This document shows, piece by piece, positions 46,652 through 54,445 of a DNA stretch of 64,000 nt (position 1 is its first letter; each line of letters starts with the position of its first letter). The notes under the pieces are model-generated. The model saw only the letters and a list, made by a program, of their open reading frames with translations. It did no database searches and had not been told where the DNA came from. This DNA comes from Acinetobacter sp. A47 (GTDB lineage Bacteria > Pseudomonadota > Gammaproteobacteria > Pseudomonadales > Moraxellaceae), in NCBI RefSeq assembly GCF_000805455.1, contig NZ_JSUS01000027.1, positions 83,384 to 147,383 on the forward strand, in the 5' to 3' direction. Position numbers and translations under genes: made by a program.

Positions 46652-47194
46652 ATGATTCTCCAACAATATAAAATTGTCTTTGCAGGAAGCATGGGTGCAG
46701 GAAAAACCGAAGCCATTAAATCGCTTTCAGAAATTCCGGTGCTCGCGACAGAAGCACTCAATACCGACAGTCAGGCCCACAATAAACTGCAAACCACAGT
46801 CGGCATCGATTATGGTGAAATCACCCTGGATGACGGCATCAAGATCGGCCTGTATGGCACCCCGGGCCAGTCACGCTTTGACTTTATCTGGCCGGTGATT
46901 TGCCAAGGCGCGCTGGGCGTGATTCTGCTGGTGGACCATAACAGTAAGGTCCCGCTTGAAGAGCTGGAAGGCTATCTGGACACGTTTAAGGATTACACCC
47001 AGAACATTTCGATTGGCATTACCCATGTCGATGAAAATAAAGCACAACCCACCACAATTTATCGGGACTGGCTCATCCAGAATGACTACCACTACCCTTT
47101 ATTTTTTATTGATGCACGTAAACAGGAGCATATCTTGCTCATGATCGAATCCCTGATTGCCGCATTGGAAGTCAATTTAAAAGCAACAAATTAA
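46652..47194 (+). CDS. Small Ras-like GTPase (MglA/COG2229-type)
   Basis: A 180-residue GTPase. P-loop GSMGAGKT (residues 12-19); switch I threonines TT at 48-49 in QTTVGIDYGE; switch II GTPGQSRF (69-76), where the usual DxxG is replaced as in the bacterial COG2229 group; base recognition THVD (124-127); and a final SAK-like IDARK. No membrane segment. It is bracketed by the unknown 322-residue gene and a roadblock gene, the usual setting of MglA/MglB pairs and of actinobacterial conservons. Such modules set cell polarity or regulate signalling; the role here is unknown. Confidence 0.88.
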   Translation: MILQQYKIVFAGSMGAGKTEAIKSLSEIPVLATEALNTDSQAHNKLQTTVGIDYGEITLDDGIKIGLYGTPGQSRFDFIWPVICQGALGVILLVDHNSKVPLEELEGYLDTFKDYTQNISIGITHVDENKAQPTTIYRDWLIQNDYHYPLFFIDARKQEHILLMIESLIAALEVNLKATN

Positions 47195-47217
47195 TTAGGT
47201 TATAAAAGAGAAGAATT

Positions 47218-47637
47218 ATGTTCAGTATTCCCAGTCAACAACGTACCGCACCCAAGGAGCTGATCCAGTTCGCCAAAGCTCAGGCCAATGATATTCTGAT
47301 GAATATTCGTGGTGTCGATTATATTATGCTCTGTTCAACCGACGGGTTTGAGCTTGCCTCTATTTATAAGAAAAATCCGTATAACAGTACCAAGCTGGCT
47401 GCTGTCAGTAGTTCGATTCTGGCGATGGTCACTGCGTTTCTGAATGAAATACAATTAACCGGCTGCCAGAGCATTACCCTGGATGCTGAAAATGGCAAGG
47501 CCATTCTCACCGCGATCCCGGCACAGCATCATCCCATGGTGATGGTGACCTTGAGCAATAAAGATGTGCTGTTAGGCCAGTTGCTCTATAGTTTAAAGCA
47601 GGCCAGCACAGCGATATCCGAAGCCGATCAGGCCTAG
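47218..47637 (+). CDS. Roadblock/LC7 domain protein 2 (MglB-like)
   Basis: A 139-residue roadblock protein with MglB-like features: DYIMLCSTDGFELASI, then NSTKLAAVSSSILAMVTAFLNE and a C-terminal helix after LLGQLLYSLKQAS. MglB-like proteins dimerise and accelerate GTP hydrolysis of their GTPase. It is 23 bp after the GTPase gene with an AGAAGAA ribosome site and is followed by a terminator. It is only distantly similar to the first roadblock protein. Confidence 0.85.
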   Translation: MFSIPSQQRTAPKELIQFAKAQANDILMNIRGVDYIMLCSTDGFELASIYKKNPYNSTKLAAVSSSILAMVTAFLNEIQLTGCQSITLDAENGKAILTAIPAQHHPMVMVTLSNKDVLLGQLLYSLKQASTAISEADQA

Positions 47638-47988
47638 TCTCCGCTCCGGTCTACATATCTGGCATGGTATCCCCCTGTCAGATTTTTTACATTTATAGCT
47701 TTGCTCATTTGGCTCAGTCTGCTCATTTTCGTTTATGAACAACTGTATATTTTTAGACCTACAACCAATTTCGCCAGTCTTTTTTATATTAAAAAAAATC
47801 CTGATAACAATAAATAAGATAGCTTCCTTAAAACATCAGATGAATGGTTCTAAATTTAAATGATTTAGCAATATTTTTTCATTATTATAATTTTAGAACA
47901 AATAACGATCATAAATTTTTCATAAATGAATAATTTGAATAATACCTCCCGTTTTTGTTCAAACATAATGAGTAGCATGGAGAGAATA
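47638..47988. other. Intergenic region roadblock 2 - sphingomyelinase (351 bp)
   Basis: Apart from the terminator, it is AT-rich. It should hold the promoter of the secreted enzyme, but no box could be chosen with confidence. No gene is seen. Confidence 0.6.
47657..47688 (+). terminator. Terminator of the roadblock/GTPase unit
   Basis: ATCTGGCA pairs with TGTCAGAT (one G-T pair) around an 11-base loop (47665-47675), followed by six T. It is 20 bp after the last gene of the module. Confidence 0.7.
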
Positions 47989-49332
47989 ATGAAGCTGAAA
48001 AGCTTAAAACTTGGCGCAGGGGCTGCGTTATTGATCAGTGGTTTTGCAAGTCAGCAGGCGATGGCCGATTCCTATGTTTTTGTGACCAATACCACGCCGC
48101 AAACGGTATCGGTACAAGTCAATCAGACGGGAGCGGCCTTACAGCAAGGCAATCAATGGGCGCAGGAAGCGACCCAGATCGCCCCTTATGAAACCAGACG
48201 GATTTTACGGATCAACCGCTATACCGGGATTAAATCCGGTCAAACCTATAACTTTGATACTGTGGTCAGCAGCGGTAACTCGCAAGTGACCCTGAAACAG
48301 ACCATGACTGGCACCTGGTCGGGCAGTAACATCCAGCATGGTCTGCAAACGGCGACCACAACATCGCCTTGGTATTCAGATCGTAATGTTCATCGCATCA
48401 ATACCACTTATGCGGGTTTATCCGCTCAGGCGGCAGTCAAAGCCGAATATACTGGCGGTTATGATGACTTCCACTACACTATTCATCAAAACACCGTTCC
48501 AGAACCGGTTTCAGCCAGTGCCGATGAACTTAAAGTCCTGACGTATAATATTTATGCCCTACCTATGGTGGCAAGTAAGATTAGTGAACGTCTGGCTGAA
48601 TTACCCAATCATTTAAACGGCTATGATGTGATCATGATGCAGGAGGCCTTTGCCTCATCACGTGCAGACATGTTGAATCAACTGGCACAACAATATCCGT
48701 ATCAAAGCCATATTCCGGTTGGCTCAGGCTATAACCTGTTTGACAGTGGTCTGGTGATTGTCAGTCGTTATCCGATTGTGAAAACGGCACAGCTGATTTA
48801 TCCAGACTGTACCGGCACTGACTGCTTTGCCGATAAAGGTGTGCTGTATGCTGAAATCATTAAGAATGGTAAGGCTTATCATATAACATCAACCCATACC
48901 GCATCTTTTGATACCGATGCAGCACGCGCCTTACGCCAGACCCAGTTCAAACAGATTCGTCAACTGGTCGATCAGCAAAACATTCCGGCTTTTGATGCAG
49001 TGCTGATGGGGGGCGATTTTAATGTCAATAAACTGTTATGGCCGCAAGACTATCAGGACATGCTGACCAACCTGAATGCAACCGCTGCACCAAGTACAGG
49101 TTATACCGCTTCAACCTTTGATCCCCGTGTGAACAAGCTGGCAGGAGCGGCAGGTTCTGGCGGTTCAACTGTTGAATATCTGGATTATCTTGTGGCTTCC
49201 AATAACCATCGTCAGCCGACACAGTCGCGTAACGATGTGCGTATCCTGCGCAGCACAGCCGACCCGCTGTATATGACCTGGGATCTCTCCGATCATTTCC
49301 CGGTAATGGGCCAGTTTAATTACACGCCATAA
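47989..49332 (+). CDS. Secreted sphingomyelin phosphodiesterase-like enzyme (EEP superfamily)
   Basis: A 447-residue secreted hydrolase. ATG 47989 has GGAGAG five bases upstream; the frame runs further up to 47926. The signal peptide ends near QAMA-DSY (about residue 26). Residues about 27-165 form a beta-rich domain, and about 175-445 an endonuclease/exonuclease/phosphatase fold with all metal and catalytic residues: TYNIYAL (Asn), MMQEAF (Glu), HTASFD (His), GGDFNVNK (Asp, Asn) and LSDHFPV (Asp-His). Likely cleaves sphingomyelin or related phospholipids and may act on eukaryotic membranes. The next gene may assist folding. Confidence 0.85.
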   Translation: MKLKSLKLGAGAALLISGFASQQAMADSYVFVTNTTPQTVSVQVNQTGAALQQGNQWAQEATQIAPYETRRILRINRYTGIKSGQTYNFDTVVSSGNSQVTLKQTMTGTWSGSNIQHGLQTATTTSPWYSDRNVHRINTTYAGLSAQAAVKAEYTGGYDDFHYTIHQNTVPEPVSASADELKVLTYNIYALPMVASKISERLAELPNHLNGYDVIMMQEAFASSRADMLNQLAQQYPYQSHIPVGSGYNLFDSGLVIVSRYPIVKTAQLIYPDCTGTDCFADKGVLYAEIIKNGKAYHITSTHTASFDTDAARALRQTQFKQIRQLVDQQNIPAFDAVLMGGDFNVNKLLWPQDYQDMLTNLNATAAPSTGYTASTFDPRVNKLAGAAGSGGSTVEYLDYLVASNNHRQPTQSRNDVRILRSTADPLYMTWDLSDHFPVMGQFNYTP

Positions 49333-49344
49333 ACGGAATGTGGT

Positions 49345-50274
49345 ATGAATAAAAGACTATTGCTGACAATGCTGATTGTTGTTGTGGTCCTGGTTGCGAT
49401 TGTCGTCTGGAAGAGCACCGCCTCTTCCGCTGCAATCCAGCACACCCAATCCAGCTCTTTATCTCAGGATTCATCAACACAGACGAGTGATGGCCCTATG
49501 TCCAATAAAAGCAAGGATGATATTTTTCAGGCCTCCCTTTTGCAGCAACTCAAAACATTGCAACAACACCCCGGCAATATCACTGAATTTCTCAGTGAAT
49601 TTAAAGCCAGTTGTCCCGTTTCAGACTGTAATGCAGCGCTCGCAAAAGCTTTGGCCAATTATCCCGACCAGAAATTTGCAGCTGTAGTTGCGAATCTGTT
49701 GAAACGGATTCCGCAATATGAGCAACAGATGCAAAGCACCGTACTCTCAACCGCTTTATCTCCCAAACAACGTTTTGAGGCGATTTGGAAACTCAGGGAG
49801 CAGACCTTGGGGCAAACCGAAGCCATGCTTGGCTTTGGGCAAGAACGTGATTATGCAGATTACCGTTTTGCCTACAATGACTTGGTACAGAATCGAAACC
49901 TGAATGCTGAACAACGTTTAAAAGCCTTTGAACAGTTGCAACAGCAATACCCTGCTGCATCTCAACAGCAAAGCAAGCTCGGGCTATACCAACAGGCCTT
50001 GAATCTGCTCGAGCAAGGCTCACGTAACCCGGTAGAAACTGAGCGGTTAAAGCAGCAATTACAGCAGCACTATTTAACCGAACTGCAACGCCAACAGCTT
50101 CAGCAAAGAGAACAGCAGGAGGCTCAACAACAGCAGCAAGTCAATCAATACCAACAAGCTTTAAAGCAATTACAACAAGAAATGCAACCGCTGAAAGCGC
50201 AGCTTTCAGAAGCCGAATGGCAACAGCAGTATCAAAGCCGTTTAGAGAATTTACGCTTGAACATGTTCCCTTAA
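49345..50274 (+). CDS. Membrane-anchored lipase-foldase-like protein
   Basis: A 309-residue protein with one N-terminal membrane helix (about residues 4-22) and a long helical, Gln-rich periplasmic part. EAIWKLREQTLGQTEAMLGFGQERD (region about 148-172) resembles the helical segments of lipase-specific foldases (LifO/LipB), and the alternating charged helices and Leu/Gln-rich C-terminus fit their extended fold. The RxxFDY signature of true foldases is not evident. Located 12 bp after the sphingomyelinase gene, it may be its steric chaperone; this is inferred. An unknown helical protein is the alternative. Confidence 0.5.
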   Translation: MNKRLLLTMLIVVVVLVAIVVWKSTASSAAIQHTQSSSLSQDSSTQTSDGPMSNKSKDDIFQASLLQQLKTLQQHPGNITEFLSEFKASCPVSDCNAALAKALANYPDQKFAAVVANLLKRIPQYEQQMQSTVLSTALSPKQRFEAIWKLREQTLGQTEAMLGFGQERDYADYRFAYNDLVQNRNLNAEQRLKAFEQLQQQYPAASQQQSKLGLYQQALNLLEQGSRNPVETERLKQQLQQHYLTELQRQQLQQREQQEAQQQQQVNQYQQALKQLQQEMQPLKAQLSEAEWQQQYQSRLENLRLNMFP

Positions 50275-50327
50275 ATCTTTTGAACCCCGGCGATGGTCGG
50301 TCGCAAGGGTTCTATCCAGCCGTAAAA

Positions 50328-52274
50328 TCAAAGCAAAGAAACACTTAATAGTTGCTGACGTTTTTTCACCTGTTGGCCGACCTGACCAATCAATTCCTCC
50401 ACTACCCCATCGACATCCGATTTGATCTGTTGCTGAATTTTCATGGCCTCAAGCACTAACAAGGTTTGTCCTTTCACGACCTGATCACCGACATTGACCA
50501 GCAGATTGACAATGGCTCCATCCATCGGCGCACGAATTTTACCATCACCGACGGCTTCCGTCGCCTCTGGCGCGGCATAGGTGATGTTTTCAATCACGAC
50601 ATTGCCATTGTCTGCATCCAGATACAGTTGATCTTGATCAAGTACATAGGCCAGCTTACGGCGTACCCCGTCACAGCTATAAATTATTTCTACATCATTG
50701 ATGTGCACTATCTGTATGCTTGCCTGCTGTCCACAGAGCTCAGCCGTCACCTGCTGCTGATCATGGTGTACATGCAGCACTATCTGCTGATCGGCATATT
50801 TCAGCTTCAAGGGAAATGGCAAGGCAACACCTGTATGCCAGGCGACCTGTTTCTGGTTTTGCTGGCTAAACAGAGCTGCTGCCACCGCGAGGATTTCAGG
50901 CGTCGGGCTTTGTGGATGGAGACTGATATCCTCCTGAAAATGCTGCTGGATAAAGGCCGTATTGGTCTCTCCTGCAACGACTACCGGATGACGTAATAAA
51001 TTGCTCAGGAACTGTTTATTGCTGTTTACGCCCAGCAACACACAATCATCCACGGCACGGGCGAGTAACCGGATGGCATCCTGACGGGTTTTGCCATACG
51101 CAATGACTTTTGCCACCATCGGATCATAAAATGGACTGATTTCATCTTGTTCCAGCATGCCATGATCAATACGGACATGCGGTAGCTCGGCAGGTTGCCA
51201 GCGCCAGACCTTACCGGTTTGTGGCAGGAAATCCTGACGCGGGTCTTCGGCATATAAACGCACTTCTATGGCATGTCCATTCAAGCTTAGCTCATGTTGC
51301 TGTAAAGGCAAGGTTTCGCCATTGGCCACACGCAACTGCCATTCCACCAGATCCAGTCCGGTAATCATTTCCGTCACCGGATGCTCGACCTGTAAACGCG
51401 TGTTCATTTCCAAGAAATAGAATTCACCCGATTGATCAAGTAGAAACTCGACCGTACCTGCCCCGACATAATCACAGGCCTTGGCTGCGGCCACTGCCGC
51501 CTCTCCCATTTGCTGGCGAAGCTCGGGTGTCATCACCGGGCAAGGGGCTTCTTCCACCACCTTTTGATGACGGCGTTGAATCGAGCAATCACGTTCAAAC
51601 AAGTACACATAATTGCCATGTGTATCGCCAAAGACCTGTATTTCAACATGTCTTGGTGCCATCACGGCTTTTTCCAGGATCAACTCGCCAGAGCCAAAGG
51701 CATTTTCTGCTTCCGACCGCGCTGTTTTTAAGGCTTCAAGCAAACTGGCTGGCTGCTCAACCAGTCGCATGCCGCGCCCGCCACCACCTGCCGATGCCTT
51801 GACCATTAAGGGATAGCCAATCTTCTCAGCTTGTACAGCGAGTTCATCCAGTTCCTGCTGATCGCCTTCATAGCCCGGTACACATGGCACGCCTGCCTCT
51901 ATCATGGCCAGTTTAGAAAGACGCTTGCTGCCCATCAGCTCGATCGCAGCCGCACCTGGCCCAATAAAGGTGATGCCATGCTCAAGGCAGGCCTGAGCAA
52001 AATCAGTGTTTTCAGATAAAAATCCATAACCGGGATGTACCGCATCGGCTCCGGTCTTTTCACAGGCAGCTATAATATTGGCAATCGATAAATAAGATTC
52101 GGAAACTTTAGCGGGGCCAATATAAACCGCTTCATCCGCCACCTGCACATGACGGGCATTGGCATCGGCATCTGAATAGACGGCAACCGTTTGATAGCCC
52201 ATTGCTTTAGCGGTTTGCATGACCCGTACAGCGATTTCACCACGGTTTGCCACCAAGACTTTTGAAAATTTCAT
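50328..52274 (-). CDS. atuF: Geranyl-CoA carboxylase alpha (biotin) subunit
   Basis: A 648-residue biotin carboxylase subunit with ATP-grasp domain (MVKASAGGGGRGMR at about residues 159-172; EMNTRLQVEHPVTE near 288) and a C-terminal biotinyl domain with the EAMKIQ site (biotin on the lysine). It carboxylates geranyl-CoA with AtuC in acyclic terpene degradation. Gene order atuA-B-C-D-E-F, as in Pseudomonas, supports this name over methylcrotonyl- or acetyl-CoA carboxylase, which are possible by sequence alone. Last gene of the unit. Confidence 0.85.
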   Translation of the reverse strand: MKFSKVLVANRGEIAVRVMQTAKAMGYQTVAVYSDADANARHVQVADEAVYIGPAKVSESYLSIANIIAACEKTGADAVHPGYGFLSENTDFAQACLEHGITFIGPGAAAIELMGSKRLSKLAMIEAGVPCVPGYEGDQQELDELAVQAEKIGYPLMVKASAGGGGRGMRLVEQPASLLEALKTARSEAENAFGSGELILEKAVMAPRHVEIQVFGDTHGNYVYLFERDCSIQRRHQKVVEEAPCPVMTPELRQQMGEAAVAAAKACDYVGAGTVEFLLDQSGEFYFLEMNTRLQVEHPVTEMITGLDLVEWQLRVANGETLPLQQHELSLNGHAIEVRLYAEDPRQDFLPQTGKVWRWQPAELPHVRIDHGMLEQDEISPFYDPMVAKVIAYGKTRQDAIRLLARAVDDCVLLGVNSNKQFLSNLLRHPVVVAGETNTAFIQQHFQEDISLHPQSPTPEILAVAAALFSQQNQKQVAWHTGVALPFPLKLKYADQQIVLHVHHDQQQVTAELCGQQASIQIVHINDVEIIYSCDGVRRKLAYVLDQDQLYLDADNGNVVIENITYAAPEATEAVGDGKIRAPMDGAIVNLLVNVGDQVVKGQTLLVLEAMKIQQQIKSDVDGVVEELIGQVGQQVKKRQQLLSVSLL

Positions 52275-52295
52275 GAGTCAATCTCTATTTTTAAG

Positions 52296-52335
52296 TCCTC
52301 TTCATTTCCCTTTTTTTAAAGTGGGCCTGAAGGAG
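52296..52335. repeat. REP-like element, degenerate
   Basis: CCCTTTTTTTAAAGTGGG followed by CCTGAAGGAGAT resembles the copy at 39246-39282. It lies between atuE stop and atuF start, so it is within the operon. Confidence 0.5.
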
Positions 52336-52338
52336 ATG

Positions 52339-53169
52339 TTAGTCAAACCAGTTCGGATGACGCTTTTGAATAAAGGCCATCGTGCCTTCCTGCCCTTCGG
52401 CACCTGCCACTGCCTCTGCAAACTGGCGTGCCGCATCATCCAGAAGCGGTGTCAAAGCTTCGTTCAGTGTCCGCTGCAATAGCGCCTTGGTGGCACGGGA
52501 AGCCAGAGGTGCGGCACGTTTAATCTGTTCAATGCCCTGTTCAAGTTGCTGCTCCAGTTCCACTTCATTACATGCCACCTGATGAACGACTCCTAAATCC
52601 AGTGCCATCTTGCCATCAAAACGTAAGCCGAAAAGTGCCAGACGGCGCGCCTGAGTCAGTCCCACGCGCTTTACCACAAATGGCGCAATCTGGGCGGGTA
52701 AAATCCCCAAGCCGGTTTCGGGCAAACCAAACTGGGCGGTATCACGGCTAATGGCAAGATCTGAAACACAGGCCAGACCGAAACCGCCACCCAGCACTGC
52801 ACCTTCTAGCACGGCAACAACGGTTTGCGGGGCCTGCTCAACCTGTTCAAGCATGGCACCAAAGCGGCGGTTAAAATCAACATAAGGCTGCAAGCTACCG
52901 GTATCGGCAGCTTCAACCCGTAATCCTGCCATATCCTTAATATCGCCACCGGCACAGAAATGCCCGCCTTGACCGCGTAGAATCACTGCACGAATCGAAA
53001 CATCATCAGCAATTTGACTAAACACCTGATGAATGGCGGTGACCATCTTCAAACTCATGGCATTACGGCTCTCAGGACGATTCAGCCATAAAGTTAAAAT
53101 ACCACCTTGCTGTTCCAGCTGAATGCTGTCATCTATTTCCAGCGCGGCAACAGAAGTTGAAAGTGTCAT
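52339..53169 (-). CDS. atuE: Isohexenylglutaconyl-CoA hydratase (enoyl-CoA hydratase family)
   Basis: A 276-residue crotonase-fold enzyme. RGQGGHFCAGGDIKDMAGL (about residues 65-83) contributes the oxyanion hole, and EGAVLGGGFGLACVSDLAIS (about 118-137) the second. AtuE hydrates the branched glutaconyl-CoA product of geranyl-CoA carboxylase. The assignment rests on position between atuD and atuF; by sequence it could be a general enoyl-CoA hydratase. Confidence 0.8.
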   Translation of the reverse strand: MTLSTSVAALEIDDSIQLEQQGGILTLWLNRPESRNAMSLKMVTAIHQVFSQIADDVSIRAVILRGQGGHFCAGGDIKDMAGLRVEAADTGSLQPYVDFNRRFGAMLEQVEQAPQTVVAVLEGAVLGGGFGLACVSDLAISRDTAQFGLPETGLGILPAQIAPFVVKRVGLTQARRLALFGLRFDGKMALDLGVVHQVACNEVELEQQLEQGIEQIKRAAPLASRATKALLQRTLNEALTPLLDDAARQFAEAVAGAEGQEGTMAFIQKRHPNWFD

Positions 53170-53177
53170 ACCAGCTC

Positions 53178-54338
53178 CTAGTTTTTCTGTTTCTTCGGCA
53201 GAATGTCGGTAAGCTTGCAGATAATTCCCAGCATGATTTCATCTGCACCACCGCCAATCGAACCTAAACGACCATCTCGATACAGCTGTGATGCCGGGTT
53301 ATTCCACATAAAGCCATTCCCTCCCCAATATTGCAGACAACTGTCAGCAACTTCACGGCTTAACCGTCCAGCCTTTAACTTGGCCATGGAGGCCATCAAG
53401 GTGACATCCTCACCCGCAATATGCTGCTCGCAGGCCTGATAGGTTAGGGCTTTCAGTGCTGCAACTTCAGTCATCAGTTCAGCAAAACGGAAATGAATGT
53501 ACTGGTTATGAATTAAAGGCTGACCAAAAGTGCTTCGCTCCTTGGTGTAATCAATGGTTTGCTGAATGACTTTTTCCATGCCACCCACTGCATTGATACA
53601 GGCCCACATGCGTTCTTCCTGAAACTGCATCATTTGCATCATAAAGCCCATGCCTTCTACACCGACCAGATTACGTTGCGGTACACGCACATTATCAAAG
53701 TAGACCTGTGCAGTCGTGGTTGAACGCATCCCCAATTTATTCAACGGTTCTGAAAAGCTAATTCCTGCCGTTTTTGCAGGGACAATAATCATGGATTTAT
53801 TGACGTGGGGCTTGTCATCAGAGGTATTGGCCAATAGACAAAAGAAATCAGCTTGTAATGAGTTGGTGATCCACATCTTGCTGCCATTAATCACATAATC
53901 ATCGCCATCTTTTTTGGCTGTGGTTTTGATCGCTGCCACGTCAGAACCCGCATGTACTTCCGATACTGCAATCGACGCCACATATTCACCACGAATGGCA
54001 GGATTCAGAAACTCATCGCGGAGTTCCTTACTGCCAAAACGTGCCAGTGCAGGCGTTGCCATATCGGTTTGCACGCCAATCGCTAGGGGCACACCACCAC
54101 ACGCAGCACGACCTAATTCTTCTGCCACCACAAGGTTGTATGAATAATCAAGACCCAAGCCGCCATTTTCCTCTGGCTTGCAAATCCCCAATAAGCCCAA
54201 ATCCCCCATTTTCTTAAAGACATCATGAATCGGAAAACGCCCCGCTTCCTCCCACTCTGGGATGAATGGGTTTAATTCATTTTCAACAAACTGACGTGTG
54301 GTACGGCGTAAAGCATCATGTTCTGCGGTAAATTTCAT
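53178..54338 (-). CDS. atuD: Citronellyl-CoA dehydrogenase (acyl-CoA dehydrogenase)
   Basis: A 386-residue flavin enzyme. It has the three acyl-CoA dehydrogenase domains, with IAVSEVHAGSDVAAIKT (FAD binding, about residues 124-140), MWITNSLQADF and YWGGNGFMWNNPASQLYRDGRLG plus GGADEIM at the end. It would oxidise citronellyl-CoA to geranyl-CoA. It is in the atuD position and lies 9 bp before atuE. A second dehydrogenase with the same operator lies at 60599-61762. Confidence 0.85.
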   Translation of the reverse strand: MKFTAEHDALRRTTRQFVENELNPFIPEWEEAGRFPIHDVFKKMGDLGLLGICKPEENGGLGLDYSYNLVVAEELGRAACGGVPLAIGVQTDMATPALARFGSKELRDEFLNPAIRGEYVASIAVSEVHAGSDVAAIKTTAKKDGDDYVINGSKMWITNSLQADFFCLLANTSDDKPHVNKSMIIVPAKTAGISFSEPLNKLGMRSTTTAQVYFDNVRVPQRNLVGVEGMGFMMQMMQFQEERMWACINAVGGMEKVIQQTIDYTKERSTFGQPLIHNQYIHFRFAELMTEVAALKALTYQACEQHIAGEDVTLMASMAKLKAGRLSREVADSCLQYWGGNGFMWNNPASQLYRDGRLGSIGGGADEIMLGIICKLTDILPKKQKN

Positions 54339-54361
54339 TGTTTTTGTTCCTTAAAAATTGT

Positions 54362-54440
54362 TTCTCCCTCTCCCTAACCCTCTCCCATCTGGGGAGAGGG
54401 AATCCCTTCTCCCTTTGGGAGAAGGCTAGGATGAGGGTGT
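54362..54440. repeat. REP-like element, double palindrome
   Basis: CCCTCTCCC-atctg-GGGAGAGGG and CCTTCTCCC-tttg-GGAGAAGG follow each other, with short C/T- and G-rich flanks (CTCCCTAACC, GGCTAGGATGAGGG). This form is widespread in Acinetobacter and related genera. It lies in the atuD-atuC gap. Confidence 0.8.
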
Positions 54441-54445
54441 TAAAA

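Noticed and set aside
50466..50996. Plus-strand frame of 176 codons opposite atuF
   Set aside because: It is antisense to the biotin carboxylase with no recognisable domain.
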